Assembly (NCBI GenBank): GCA_002372375.1
Contig: DFGJ01000021.1
Span: 1-64,000 of the forward strand
DNA length: 64,000 bases
Direction of reading: 5' to 3'
Source: Ruminococcaceae bacterium UBA3753
Lineage (GTDB): Bacteria; Bacillota; Clostridia; Oscillospirales; Acutalibacteraceae
The position numbers and the translations under genes were made by a program. Position 1 is the first letter of the stretch, and every line of letters begins with the position of its first letter. The notes beneath the pieces are model-generated. The model saw only the letters and a program-made list of their open reading frames with translations. It did not search any database and was not told the DNA's origin. Positions 1 through 8,381 of the stretch are shown here, piece by piece.

Positions 1-330
1 AAGAAAAAGACGAATGTAAAAACGATACCGACCCAAAGGAAAACGAGCGAGAAGTCGCGAAAGAAAAAGGTGAACGTGAAAGCGACACCGACCCAAAGGA
101 AAACGAGCGAGAAATCGCGAAAGAAAAAGGTGAACGTGAAAGCAGCACTGACTCAAAGGAAACCGAGCAAGAAATTGAGGAAGAAAAAGGTAAACGTGAG
201 GAAGACACCGGCTCAAAGGAAACCGAGCGAGAGGGCGAAAAAGAAGAAGATGAACGTGAAAGCGGTACCGACTCAAATGAAAACGAGCAAGAAATCGAGG
301 AAGAAGGAGGTAAATGTGTCGAAGACACTG
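1..330 (+). repeat. 60-bp tandem repeat, coding (20-residue units)
   Basis: Units begin at about 1, 61, 121, 181, 241 and 301 and share a core around ACCCAAAGGAAAACGAGCGA. The length is exactly 20 codons, and the frame continuous with the downstream gene reads units such as TDPKENEREIAKEKGERE. The array reaches the left edge, so the copy number is a minimum. Another frame (70-381) also lacks stops and gives a Lys/Arg-rich translation, but it ends inside the gene and has no ribosome binding site, so it is taken as a shadow. Confidence 0.85.
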
Positions 331-2237
331 AAATTGAAGATTTTACTATCAAATATTGGCATATTATTCTTTTGTGTGTAGCAACAGGTATAATGCAAAT
401 TGTAGACAATAATGATTTAGGATTCGGTGTTGATGAGAAGAAGGACGACAAAAAAGGTGGTGCCCTGCTAGGGGTAGGTAGTAATAAAGGGCCAGCCCTA
501 GAAGAAAAATTTAAGAAAATTGCTTTTTCGGAGAGCCTTGCAGGTAAGTCTAGGCAATTTGGAAATTGGAGTGGAGAGTCTTTTACTATTTATCCGTCAG
601 ATGAAGACGATTTGAATAAGTATTATCCTTTATTGCCTTGGGGGTGTAATAATTGCTTTTTACTTTCTGCGTTACATTGCGCGTTTGCTCCCGAAAATAT
701 AGAGCTTTATAAAAAAATTAGTCAAATGACACAGAAAGAATTTATAACATTTATTGATGAGCGATTCAAAGATGAAAAACTACAAAAGCAAAAGCCTATC
801 TTGGGAGAAGAACTTTACAAGTGGGAAAAATTAAAAAAGGACAAAAAAAAGCTTGAGGATTTCGTAAATAAGTCTATCGAGGCAATGAAAGTATTCTCTA
901 ACTTGAAAGATTTTAAGGCAGACGCAGATACGGAAGACAAATTTCTGTGGGAGTTTACTCATAAGGCGTTGGTAGCAGTAAATAAAGGAAAGGAAGAATG
1001 TATTGAGGAAGGTCCGTTTGGAAAGTCGCGACGTGGAACTATGGCAAATCCTAATGATGTGCTTAAGCGTTTGGGAGTTCTTGGAGGTGGAGCGGCTTGT
1101 TTTGGCGCGTTGGAGTCAAGTTTTCCAGCCTTTATGGAGCTTATAGACAAAGATGCTAATTATTTTGAAATTGTAATGGCTAGTGAGGAATTTACGCTTC
1201 AGAGATATAGTAGTTATCGTGATGGAAAAGGGTTAATACACGTGCTGCGTTTACGTAATACTTCTAATGAAGGAGAAAAAACGTTTGATAATTTTTATGA
1301 ATATGAGAAAGAAAAAGAGAAAAAGAAAAATGAAGGTTCATCGAAAATGCCGGTCGAGTTAACATGTGAGTCCCATTGCGCAATTGGCGACTTTGGAGTG
1401 GGTCCTTTACCGTTCGATAAAGGATTTTCTTTAAAAAGGGAAATTGGACTAAGTGATGATGATATAAAGGAGGTTTTTGGATGTGAGAATCTTGAAGAAT
1501 TAGAGAAAGCAGGTTTTACTACCAATTTTAGTGAAGAAAACGGTCGCAGTTATCAGGTAGAGGAAAGGATTAATTTTTCACCTGGATTTAAAGATAAAAA
1601 GATGTACATTTCTGCGGTTTCTATACCGACTAGCTATATGGGTTGCCACTACGTGTGCTATCAGCCTAAGTATGTAATGGATGAAAATGGAGGATTTAAA
1701 ATAGCATATTGGGTATATTTTGAGTGCGGAGGACTGGGAAAAGGCATTAAAATTTATTCGTATGAGGAAGGTATGAAAAAAATAATAAATTCTATAGACT
1801 CTAGAGTAAGTCCTGCCCAAGGTGTAGTTCGTTGTGTAACAAAAGAAACCATACTAAAGAATAAAGAGTTTTACTGCACCAACTTTGATGCTTTTTATAA
1901 CAGAATGTCCGAACAAAGTAAATTAAATGAAGAAAGCAAAAAGAAAGAAAAGATTGAGGAATTAAGAGAGACGGGAAAAAGAAAAACGGAAGAATTAAGC
2001 GTGAATAAGAATGGTGGAAAATGGAAGAAAAGAAAAAATAAAAAAAGACGTGGAAGAATAGAACAGGAAAAATTAAGCGAGAACAGAAAAATGGGAGGTA
2101 AAAAGTTTAATGACCAAGGCCATGAAGCGAACGCTGAAGGTCTTTCTTCCGAAAATAAAAGTAGCCTGTGTGAGAGAATATTTAGTGCTTTTGGCGCTAT
2201 TTTTACGAATTGTTGCGACTATGTTTTAGATGAATAA
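1..2237 (+). CDS. Ubiquitin-protease-like (USP/CYLD-like) repeat protein, 5' end outside window
   Basis: The frame beginning at base 3 is open from the left edge to the TAA at 2235-2237 (744 residues visible), so the true start lies outside the window and the TTG at 372 is internal. Residues 1-110 are about five and a half copies of a 20-residue repeat rich in Glu, Lys, Arg, Asp and Thr. Near residue 218 lies GCNNCFLLSALHCAF; near residue 549 lies GCHYVCYQ, followed by YWVYFE. Their order, spacing and residues resemble the Cys and His boxes of ubiquitin-specific proteases (peptidase C19), most closely the CYLD branch (NSCYLDSTLFC, SHYV, WVFFD). If so, Cys218 and His549 of the visible part are catalytic, with Glu where Asp or Asn is usual. 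The last 130 residues are Lys/Arg-rich and end in a Cys-containing hydrophobic patch. A deubiquitinase-like effector aimed at a eukaryotic host is inference; no export signal is visible because the N-terminus is missing. Confidence 0.6.
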   Translation, partial: EKDECKNDTDPKENEREVAKEKGERESDTDPKENEREIAKEKGERESSTDSKETEQEIEEEKGKREEDTGSKETEREGEKEEDERESGTDSNENEQEIEEEGGKCVEDTEIEDFTIKYWHIILLCVATGIMQIVDNNDLGFGVDEKKDDKKGGALLGVGSNKGPALEEKFKKIAFSESLAGKSRQFGNWSGESFTIYPSDEDDLNKYYPLLPWGCNNCFLLSALHCAFAPENIELYKKISQMTQKEFITFIDERFKDEKLQKQKPILGEELYKWEKLKKDKKKLEDFVNKSIEAMKVFSNLKDFKADADTEDKFLWEFTHKALVAVNKGKEECIEEGPFGKSRRGTMANPNDVLKRLGVLGGGAACFGALESSFPAFMELIDKDANYFEIVMASEEFTLQRYSSYRDGKGLIHVLRLRNTSNEGEKTFDNFYEYEKEKEKKKNEGSSKMPVELTCESHCAIGDFGVGPLPFDKGFSLKREIGLSDDDIKEVFGCENLEELEKAGFTTNFSEENGRSYQVEERINFSPGFKDKKMYISAVSIPTSYMGCHYVCYQPKYVMDENGGFKIAYWVYFECGGLGKGIKIYSYEEGMKKIINSIDSRVSPAQGVVRCVTKETILKNKEFYCTNFDAFYNRMSEQSKLNEESKKKEKIEELRETGKRKTEELSVNKNGGKWKKRKNKKRRGRIEQEKLSENRKMGGKKFNDQGHEANAEGLSSENKSSLCERIFSAFGAIFTNCCDYVLDE

Positions 2238-2257
2238 TAAGATTTATTTTCAGACTT

Positions 2258-2569
2258 TTATATGGTTGAGCTAAAATAATATCTAAGAATTCTTTTTAAT
2301 TTTGCTTTTGCTCGGCTAATGTGCCTCGATGCAGTGGATTTGTCTATATTTAATTTTTCGGCAATCTCTGTAACACTTAAATTTTCACAGTAGCGCATCG
2401 TTAGGCATTTTTTCTGTCGTTCACTCAGTTCTCCATCTATTATTTTAGGCAGTATTTTTAAAATTTTTCTGTATTCTAATTCGTTAGTACCGGATACACT
2501 TTCCTTATATTTTGCGGCACTTGCTAAAGCTTCGGCGAAATCTCCTAAGAATAGTTTTTGTTTTGGCAA
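2258..2569 (-). CDS. Sigma-70 region 4-type HTH protein
   Basis: This 103-residue protein has a C-terminal sigma region 4 helix-turn-helix: LSERQKKCLTMRYCENLSV, then TEIAEKLNIDKSTASRHISR and a basic tail. There is no region 2, so it cannot be a complete sigma factor. Such short proteins are typical of phages and integrative elements, where they activate late or transfer genes, or act as transcription regulators. The start is TTG at 2569-2567, with AAAGGAG nine bases upstream. It overlaps the upstream 80-residue ORF by 25 bases, so the two form one operon. It diverges from the XRE/ImmA pair, as expected in a small mobile-element regulatory module. Confidence 0.75.
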   Translation of the reverse strand: MPKQKLFLGDFAEALASAAKYKESVSGTNELEYRKILKILPKIIDGELSERQKKCLTMRYCENLSVTEIAEKLNIDKSTASRHISRAKAKLKRILRYYFSSTI

Positions 2570-2787
2570 TTATTTAATCTCCTTTCACATTTTTTTAAGT
2601 ATTCACCATCATGTTTTAGTTCTAGGCACATACTGTATACAAGGTAGATGCGCCGTTGAAACTGAGTTTTTTCTTTAAAGTTCAATTTTGTGTAAATGAG
2701 ATTAAACTCATCTTTTAGTTGTTTTACATAATTCGATAAAAATTTGTATTGCCGTAAGTATTCATTGGCAAGTTCAATGTAAGACAT
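2545..2787 (-). CDS. Small hypothetical protein upstream of the sigma-like gene
   Basis: An 80-residue protein, mostly predicted helix, with alternating Lys/Glu and hydrophobic residues and no recognised domain. The ATG has AAGGT a few bases upstream. The gene overlaps the start of the sigma region 4 gene, which argues for co-translation. Small helical proteins paired with sigma-like regulators occur in phage and ICE modules, but I do not recognise this family. It could be an anti-sigma-like or phage-encoded accessory protein; that is only a guess from position. Confidence 0.5.
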   Translation of the reverse strand: MSYIELANEYLRQYKFLSNYVKQLKDEFNLIYTKLNFKEKTQFQRRIYLVYSMCLELKHDGEYLKKCERRLNNCQNKNYS

Positions 2788-2948
2788 AAGCTACCTTCTT
2801 TTATAACACGATTTGTGTGATTAAATATATAATCTTTAACACTCATTATTTACAAAAAAATATATCTAAAAAAATAACATTAGTATTTATATACTAAAAA
2901 GTCAATTAAAAAGTAAAATTCTCTGTTTCAAAAATAATAGCACCGGTA

Positions 2949-2977
2949 TTGACTACACGTTATGTGTATATTATAAT
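2949..2977 (+). promoter_or_regulatory. Promoter with repressor-type operator for the XRE gene
   Basis: TTGACT (2949-2954) and TATAAT (2972-2977) are 17 bases apart. The spacer holds a perfect 5-5-5 inverted repeat, TACAC-GTTAT-GTGTA (2954-2968). An operator between the -35 and -10 boxes of an XRE repressor gene is the usual layout for self-repression. The same repressor may also control the divergent sigma-like operon starting at 2787. Confidence 0.65.
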
Positions 2978-3027
2978 TAATAAAGCGCTTCTAGATTTTG
3001 TCTGATACAAAAGGAAATTTACTATTT

Positions 3028-3423
3028 ATGTTTTCTAAAAATCTCAAAATCTTGCGATTATCCAGAGGACTAACTCAAGCTGAATTCGCAAAAATTTTAA
3101 ATACTTCCGTCTCCACGGTAGGGATGTATGAACAAGGTCGGAGATCTCCTGACCATGAAATGCTAATTAAAATAAGTTCCATATTTTCTGTTAGCGTAGA
3201 CGAACTACTAGGGACCTTAAATATTCACAAGGAAATAAGCGATCTAATAAACGATGTAACTAAAATTTTACGGGAACACAAAGGGTTAATGTTTAAAGGG
3301 AGGCCTGTTTCTACCTTAGATAAAATAAAACTTGCTAATGCCATAAAAGTTGCGGCCGCCGTTACTATATCTGAAAGTCAGTGCGATAATTTTTTGGAGC
3401 CAGACATTCGTTCTGTCCTTTAA
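3028..3423 (+). CDS. XRE-family transcriptional repressor (ImmR/phage type)
   Basis: Helix-turn-helix of the Cro/CI family at residues 4-60: LKILRLSRGLTQAEFAKILN, then STVGMYEQGRRSPDHEMLIK and FSVSVDELLG. The remaining 70 residues match no domain I know. The ATG at 3028 is preferred: AAGGAA lies 11 bases upstream and the promoter predicts a transcript start near 2984. An in-frame TTG at 2998 lacks a ribosome site. It is followed 25 bases later by an ImmA-type metallopeptidase, the classic repressor/anti-repressor pair of ICEBs1-like elements and prophages. Confidence 0.8.
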   Translation: MFSKNLKILRLSRGLTQAEFAKILNTSVSTVGMYEQGRRSPDHEMLIKISSIFSVSVDELLGTLNIHKEISDLINDVTKILREHKGLMFKGRPVSTLDKIKLANAIKVAAAVTISESQCDNFLEPDIRSVL

Positions 3424-3448
3424 TTAAGAGTATAAGGGAGGCAAATCA

Positions 3449-3781
3449 TTGAAAAACATAGCAAAAAAGGTGGAAGAGTTAACAGCTTTTTATAAAACTA
3501 GGTCACCTTTTGAAATTTGCGAAAAATTAAATATACATATTATTTTTGCTGATTTGCCTAAAAGTGTAGATGGTTTATTTGTAAAAACTAAGTACAACGA
3601 AGAAATGATATTGATAAATAACAATATAAAAACAGCAAAAATTAAAAGGACATGTGCCCACGAACTTGGCCACGCTATTTTACACAAAAATGTGAACATA
3701 CTACAGCTCGGGGAGAACTCCGAGTTAACCAAAACCTTAGACTCCGAAGCCGAATACTTTTCAACTTTGCTCCTAAATTGA
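3449..3781 (+). CDS. ImmA/IrrE-family metallopeptidase, apparently C-terminally shortened
   Basis: The zinc-binding HExxH motif is present in CAHELGHAILHKN (residues 69-81). Family members cleave a partner XRE repressor, here probably the gene just upstream. The start is TTG at 3449, with AAGGGAGG placed correctly upstream. The protein is 110 residues and stops right after SEAEYFSTLLLN, the point at which the family normally continues through the EAxxFAxxLLmP motif into a further helical part. It therefore looks truncated and may be inactive. A tandem repeat array follows within 60 bases, so the loss may reflect a rearrangement. Confidence 0.75.
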   Translation: MKNIAKKVEELTAFYKTRSPFEICEKLNIHIIFADLPKSVDGLFVKTKYNEEMILINNNIKTAKIKRTCAHELGHAILHKNVNILQLGENSELTKTLDSEAEYFSTLLLN

Positions 3782-3839
3782 AGAGTCCGGCTAACGGGAT
3801 AGGTTAAAAGTAACTACGCAAAATTGAATATATATTTCA

Positions 3840-4810
3840 ATGTAAAAAAACTAAACATCCACTATATAAACGGAGTTTATAAAATAATAAAAACCTAAAA
3901 GGTCAAGCACGATCCCTTAAATAGTCTTTAGGACCACAAAACCGGCATCGAATATGCAACGCAATGCAAAAAGCTCAAACTAGATTAAGTCAAAAAACTA
4001 AACACCCACTAAATAAACGGAGTTGTAAGACGACAAACACAAAAGGGGTTTAAGCGCGATCCCTTAAATAGTCTCTAGAACCACAAAACTGACACAGAAT
4101 ATGCAACGCAATGAAAAAAGTACAAACCAGATTAAGTCAGAAGGCTAAACACCCACTAAATAAACGGAGCTGTAAAAAGGCAAGCAGCAAAAATCTTTAG
4201 CAAGATCCCTCAAACATTTTTTAACATCATAAAATCAAACTCGAATGTATACCACAATGCAAAAAGTCCAAATCAGAGTTAAGTCAAAAGAGTCCAACAC
4301 TCACTACACAAATAAAGCTAAAACAACAAAAGTTTCGAATACGACCCCTCAAACATTTTTTAGCATCATAAAATCAAACTCGAATGTATATCACAATGCA
4401 AAAAGTCCAAATCAGAGTTAAGCCAAAAGAGGTTAACATTCGCTACACAAATAAAGCTACAAAAAGGCAAGCAGCAAAAATTTTGAGCACAGTCTCTCAA
4501 GTACTCTTTAAAAACACGGAACTAACATCAACCGTATGCTACGATGCAAAAAAGCTCAAACTAGATTAAGTCAAAAAAATTAAATGTTCACTACACAAAT
4601 AAAGCCATGAGGAGGCAAACAGCAAAAGCTTCAGGTACGGCTCCTCAAACATTTTTTAACATCATAAAACCAAACTCGAATGTATATCACGATGCAGAAA
4701 GTCCAAATCAGAGTTAAGTCAAAAGAGTTCAATACTCACTACACAAATAGAGTTAAAACAACAAAAGTTTCGAATACGACCCCTCAAGTACTTTTAAGGA
4801 TTATAAAACC
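3840..4810. repeat. Six-copy degenerate tandem repeat, period about 146 bp
   Basis: Recurring landmarks are CAATGCAAAAAG-like words at about 3961, 4108, 4255, 4393, 4541 and 4688, each followed by AAATCAGAGTTAAGTC or AAACTAGATTAAGTC and then by ACTCACTACACAAATAAAG or a variant. The spacing is 139-148 bases. Copies three to six resemble each other more than copies one and two, suggesting stepwise growth. No frame stays open across units; the ORF at 4384-4569 is accidental. The + strand is rich in A and C. No function is visible. Confidence 0.8.
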
Positions 4811-4815
4811 ATATA

Positions 4816-4890
4816 AAAAAGATAGCACCAACACTCCGTGAGCTGCCAGTCCCACACACTGATCGACCTATTGCATCGGTCTGGGACAAA
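4816..4890 (-). ncRNA. Possible structured RNA or 3' trailer of the tRNA transcript
   Basis: A GC-richer island in AT-rich DNA just downstream of the minus-strand tRNA. On the minus strand GTCCCA pairs with TGGGAC (4882-4887 with 4849-4854), enclosing an inner GACC/GGTC stem. A second imperfect hairpin with arms AGC/GCT and CAC/GTG follows at 4824-4844 and runs into a T-run. The last hairpin could be an intrinsic terminator for the tRNA. It matches none of the standard RNAs I know. Confidence 0.3.
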
Positions 4891-4926
4891 ACATCAAAAA
4901 ACAATAAACGAAACTTTTCACAAAAA

Positions 4927-5003
4927 TGGTGGGCCATCGGGGACTCGAACCCAGGACCTGCCGGTTATGAGCCGGACGCTCTAACCAACTGAGCTAATGG
5001 CCC
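4927..5003 (-). tRNA. tRNA with anticodon CAU (Met or lysidine-type Ile2)
   Basis: The cloverleaf is clear on the minus strand: acceptor GGGCCAT/ATGGCCC, D-loop AGCTCAGTTGGTTAGAGC, anticodon arm CCGGCTCATAACCGG with loop CTCATAA, T-loop GGTTCGAGTCC, discriminator A and encoded CCA. The anticodon is CAU. It lacks the initiator C1-A mismatch, so it is elongator Met or the Ile2 tRNA modified by TilS; the two cannot be separated here with certainty. Confidence 0.95.
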
Positions 5004-6430
5004 ACGAAATAACATATAAAGACCAACCTTGGATATTGTAGCCTGCATGGAACAAATCTGTCAAGAAAAAAATTCAAAACCGCAGTTAGTTCGCACAGAA
5101 AATTTTAACTATGTGATTTTTTAAACAAAGTCGACATTAAAATTGATCAGAATTATAATTTTTCAACATAAAAACTTTGTCAAATTTTAATTACTATTAT
5201 AGCAAAAAGCTTGACACTAACTATATTTCTGTAAAGTTAGATTTTATACTATACCCTTGCACGGGGACGTTGCAAGTTCTCTCTAATACTTAGGTATTTC
5301 AATTTTTTGAGTCGGTAGCGTACTATTGAAAAGTAGCCTCAATTCATTTTGTCAATTGTCTTTAGATTTCTAGTGCACATTTTTCAAATAATACCACTGG
5401 TTTTTGAGAAAAATTAAAAAAAACCTTCTAAACGCAAATTATTCCTACGCGTAGATTAACTTACGCAACTCTTCATTAAATTTTAGAAGCTCAAAAAAAC
5501 AATGTTATGTCAATGACACATACAAATTTGTTTTCCTACGATTCTTGTTTTTAGAAGAAATTTCAAAAGTTGCACTTTAAAACTATCACATAATCTTACA
5601 TTCAAGCCTGTCTATTAAATTGATGCGCGTTTGCCTTCATTTAGAAACAATACTTTACGACAGTCTCAATCCTAACAACATATTGTGAAAAATTAAAACA
5701 GCAACTTCTCTGTAAAAAAACTTCGGCTAATCGTTCTCCAACTATGCCTTAATTCACAAAATTATCTGTCGCGTTGTTTCACCGGAAGTTTAACACAATA
5801 GCATTCCAACTGTTTTAGTACTGTGCAATAAACTTTACTTGAAAAAACTTTTCACTTAATACTTTATATCAAGTTTTGTACATTTTTCCCCATTTTTATG
5901 ACACCTTAGCGACTTATTTATAATTTTGTCTTTTGTATCAGTGAAAAATTAGGTAAATATGATCACTAAAAGTTAAAAAAATATTCTAAATGTGGGGCGA
6001 TTAAAAAATTAAAGATGTTTGTAATAGTTAAAAACTTTTGCTAGGCATAATTTTATTTTACGCATTTGTTTTTAGTACTGACTCTTTGGCATCATTTGAC
6101 TAGTATCGATAACAACATAACATAGCTGAATTTAAATTAAAGGTCCTTCTAAAAGTTAAATCTATCACAAGTAATTTAATTTTTTGTTGTTTGAATATTT
6201 TTACTTTTCGAAATTCATGAAAATAAAGCTTGTTTTTTGTCTTAATCTTATCTAAATAATTTATATTTATTACTATTTGATGATGTTTTCACAAAACTTG
6301 ACCGAACGCTTGCAAGAAAGTATTTGGATACTGCTGTTTTATTGGATTGTTCTATTTTTTAGAATTTTCAAATGATTTTTCTAGTTAATAGTTAAATCTT
6401 AAATTTTTGATTCTATTTTCGTTATAAATA
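5004..6430. other. Gene-free AT-rich span before dnaN
   Basis: No coding frame of substance on either strand and no convincing DnaA box (TTATCCACA or close variants). One short inverted repeat is visible near 5256 (CTTGCA...TGCAAG). Its length, about 1.4 kb, is that of a dnaA gene, which normally precedes dnaN, but I see no DnaA motif surviving. Confidence 0.6.
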
Positions 6431-6439
6431 TGCTAGAAT
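6431..6439 (+). promoter_or_regulatory. Extended -10 promoter of dnaN
   Basis: TGCTAGAAT is an extended -10 element (TGn-TAGAAT). It lies about 35 bases before the dnaN start, so transcription would begin near 6446, just ahead of the ribosome site GAGGT. A weak TTGATT lies upstream at a spacing of 21. This supports dnaN being expressed alone and not from a dnaA promoter. Confidence 0.5.
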
Positions 6440-6473
6440 ACCCTTTGTTGTGTTGCGATTATAGAGGTAGTCT

Positions 6474-7676
6474 ATGAGAATTGTTTGTGATCCTGGAGTT
6501 CTTAAAGATGCGCTGCAAAATGTGCAAAGAGCAATATCGAATAAATCCACGATTGAAGCTTTAGAAGGTGCTCTGCTGAAAGCTAAGAGTCGAAGTGAAC
6601 TTTTTATCTGTGGGTACAACCTAGAGCTTGGTATAACTACTACTATTCCTGCTGAAATTGATGAACCATCCGGATGCGTTTTAGATGCGAGATTAATTAT
6701 AGAAATATTACGTAAGTCCAGTTGTGATCAGGTTACGATAAACGTCAGTGAAAACTTGAATGTATTAATTGCTTCTGGGGAAAGTAAGTTTTCTATAAAA
6801 GCACTGTCGCAAGAAGAGTATCCAGCTTTACCAAGCATAGATGAAGGGGAAAAAATAGATTTGCCGTGCGACGTTTTGAAGAGAATGGTTAAGCAGACCA
6901 TCTTTGCGGCTTCGGTTTTGGATGATAGGCCGGTCAATACGGGTACACTTTTCGAGATAAAAAACAACTCTATTACGCTGGTTTCGCTGGATGGGTTTAG
7001 ACTTGCTAAAACTTGTTCAGAATTGAGCGTTAAAAATAATTTAGAAGAAAATTTTGTTGTGCCCGCCAAGACACTTTCAGAACTTATTCGTGTCATGCCG
7101 AATGAGAAAAGTACAGGACCTGAGGAAGAGCATGAAAAAGTTAACGAGGGCAAAGTCCAAGGGGCGGGTGGCAATGCAGCAGTGGGCGTTCTGTCAGGCG
7201 AAGTGGTCTCTATTTTTGTGGGAAAGCAGCACGTAGTCTTCCGTGCTTTTGGCTACAGCATCATTTCTCGATTGCTTGAAGGGTCGTTCCTTGACTACAA
7301 TGCTGCGATTCCAAGAACTTGTGATTTTAGTTTTCAGGTTAGTGTGCAGGAATTTATAGAAAGTATAGAGAGGGTTTCTATTCTAATTTCAGAGCGTACA
7401 AAAAGTCCAGTTCATTTGAGGTTTTCGAAGGGTTTGATAAATTTTTATTGCAGATCACCCCTGGGAGAATCAGAAGATCGGATGGCCGTCGATTATAGTG
7501 GAGATGAATTTGAAATAGGGCTTAACAGTAAATATATTTTAGACGCCTTAAAGAGTGCAGACACCGATGTTGTAAACGTAGAGTTCTCCGGTGCACTGTC
7601 CCCGGTAAAAGTTACACCTGTTTCCGGAGATTCGTTTCTGTTTTTAGTTTTGCCAGTCCGGCTTGTGGCGGGTTAG
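6474..7676 (+). CDS. dnaN: DNA polymerase III sliding clamp (beta subunit)
   Basis: The beta clamp encircles DNA and tethers the replicative polymerase. The 400-residue product shows the three-domain clamp pattern: N-terminal MRIVCDPGVLKDALQNVQRA, a central LVSLDGFRLAKT, SRLLEGSFLDY in domain 2, and C-terminal FLVLPVRL. Domain 2 carries an extra acidic/glycine-rich stretch near residues 210-235 (GPEEEHEKVNEGKVQGAGG) not found in typical clamps of about 370 residues; it looks like a surface-loop insertion. The ATG follows GAGGT. dnaA is not adjacent, unlike the usual dnaA-dnaN order in Firmicutes. The gene is G/T-rich on its coding strand. Confidence 0.97.
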   Translation: MRIVCDPGVLKDALQNVQRAISNKSTIEALEGALLKAKSRSELFICGYNLELGITTTIPAEIDEPSGCVLDARLIIEILRKSSCDQVTINVSENLNVLIASGESKFSIKALSQEEYPALPSIDEGEKIDLPCDVLKRMVKQTIFAASVLDDRPVNTGTLFEIKNNSITLVSLDGFRLAKTCSELSVKNNLEENFVVPAKTLSELIRVMPNEKSTGPEEEHEKVNEGKVQGAGGNAAVGVLSGEVVSIFVGKQHVVFRAFGYSIISRLLEGSFLDYNAAIPRTCDFSFQVSVQEFIESIERVSILISERTKSPVHLRFSKGLINFYCRSPLGESEDRMAVDYSGDEFEIGLNSKYILDALKSADTDVVNVEFSGALSPVKVTPVSGDSFLFLVLPVRLVAG

Positions 7677-7994
7677 CAGTTAATAAAGAAATTCATTGCG
7701 ATAGATTTTTTTTTACCTTTAGGTCTATGTTTGCGCGTAGTGATTTCGGGTCAGCGGTGGTAGTTAAAGTTTTAGTTGAATAGCTTGGTTTTCTTGGAGC
7801 AAGGTCACAATATTGTAGGTGACGCGTGTGCTTGCTGGCATTTTGTGGTAAGTTTTTTATTTATAGTGCAAGTTTTTTTTGTTTCCCTTGAGTATTTTGA
7901 TTTTGGTGATATTTATTCGTGTAGCTTCTGATTGAAAAAATGAAAGACTTTTGTCCTTCGTGATGGCTTTGGTCAGTTTTGTTCAATATTCATT
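7677..7994. other. Gene-free span after dnaN
   Basis: About 320 bases between convergent genes. The + strand is rich in G and T, like the dnaN coding strand. I see no ORF with a ribosome site, no clear terminator hairpin and no RNA gene. Confidence 0.5.
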
Positions 7995-8381
7995 CTAAAT
8001 CAAAATATAAAACAGTGTGATTAAAAGTATAACGTCCACATTTTCATCTGCTAGTAGCAGAATTAGTACTAGTATTAAACTTTTTTCTGGATCATTAATT
8101 AAATTCTTAATGTTTAATAAGGCGTTGTTTTGCTCTTTTTTTGTATAAGGCAGACTATTTGGTTGTTCACTTTGACTTTCTTTTGTACCTTTTTCTATGT
8201 TTAGACTTTTTTCAACATTCCTAATTCCTGAATTGCTGTATTCTAGAGAAATTTTTGCTCTTTTTTGCATTTCTTGTACTCTTTTTATCGCTTCTTGGCG
8301 CATTCGCCGAATGTCTTCTATATTTTCGCTATTAGAGATCATAGTTTCCAAATAATTCCTAAAGCTGTTACTTTTTACCAT
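7995..8381 (-). CDS. Hypothetical protein with C-terminal membrane segment
   Basis: 128 residues. The first 95 are hydrophilic, with Arg/Glu/Gln-rich helical stretches and a low-complexity linker. The last 28 are strongly hydrophobic around a short acidic kink (SLILVLILLLADENVDVILL). This is the layout of a tail-anchored small protein; short clostridial proteins ending in Leu-rich segments around an Asp/Glu/Asn turn are common, but I cannot name a family. There is no strong ribosome site. It stands alone, convergent with dnaN. Confidence 0.5.
   Translation of the reverse strand: MVKSNSFRNYLETMISNSENIEDIRRMRQEAIKRVQEMQKRAKISLEYSNSGIRNVEKSLNIEKGTKESQSEQPNSLPYTKKEQNNALLNIKNLINDPEKSLILVLILLLADENVDVILLITLFYILI

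Noticed and set aside
70..381. 103-residue Lys/Arg-rich ORF over the 60-bp repeats
   Set aside because: Another frame is open from the window edge through the array into the downstream gene; this ORF has no ribosome site and ends inside that gene.
4384..4569. 61-residue ORF
   Set aside because: It lies within the tandem array; the frame is not kept in other units and no ribosome site is present.
3840..4810. CRISPR array
   Set aside because: The repeat unit is about 146 bp, imperfect and contiguous, with no short direct repeat plus unique spacers and no cas genes.
5004..6430. Replication origin upstream of dnaN
   Set aside because: The position is suggestive, but no cluster of DnaA boxes or convincing unwinding element was seen.
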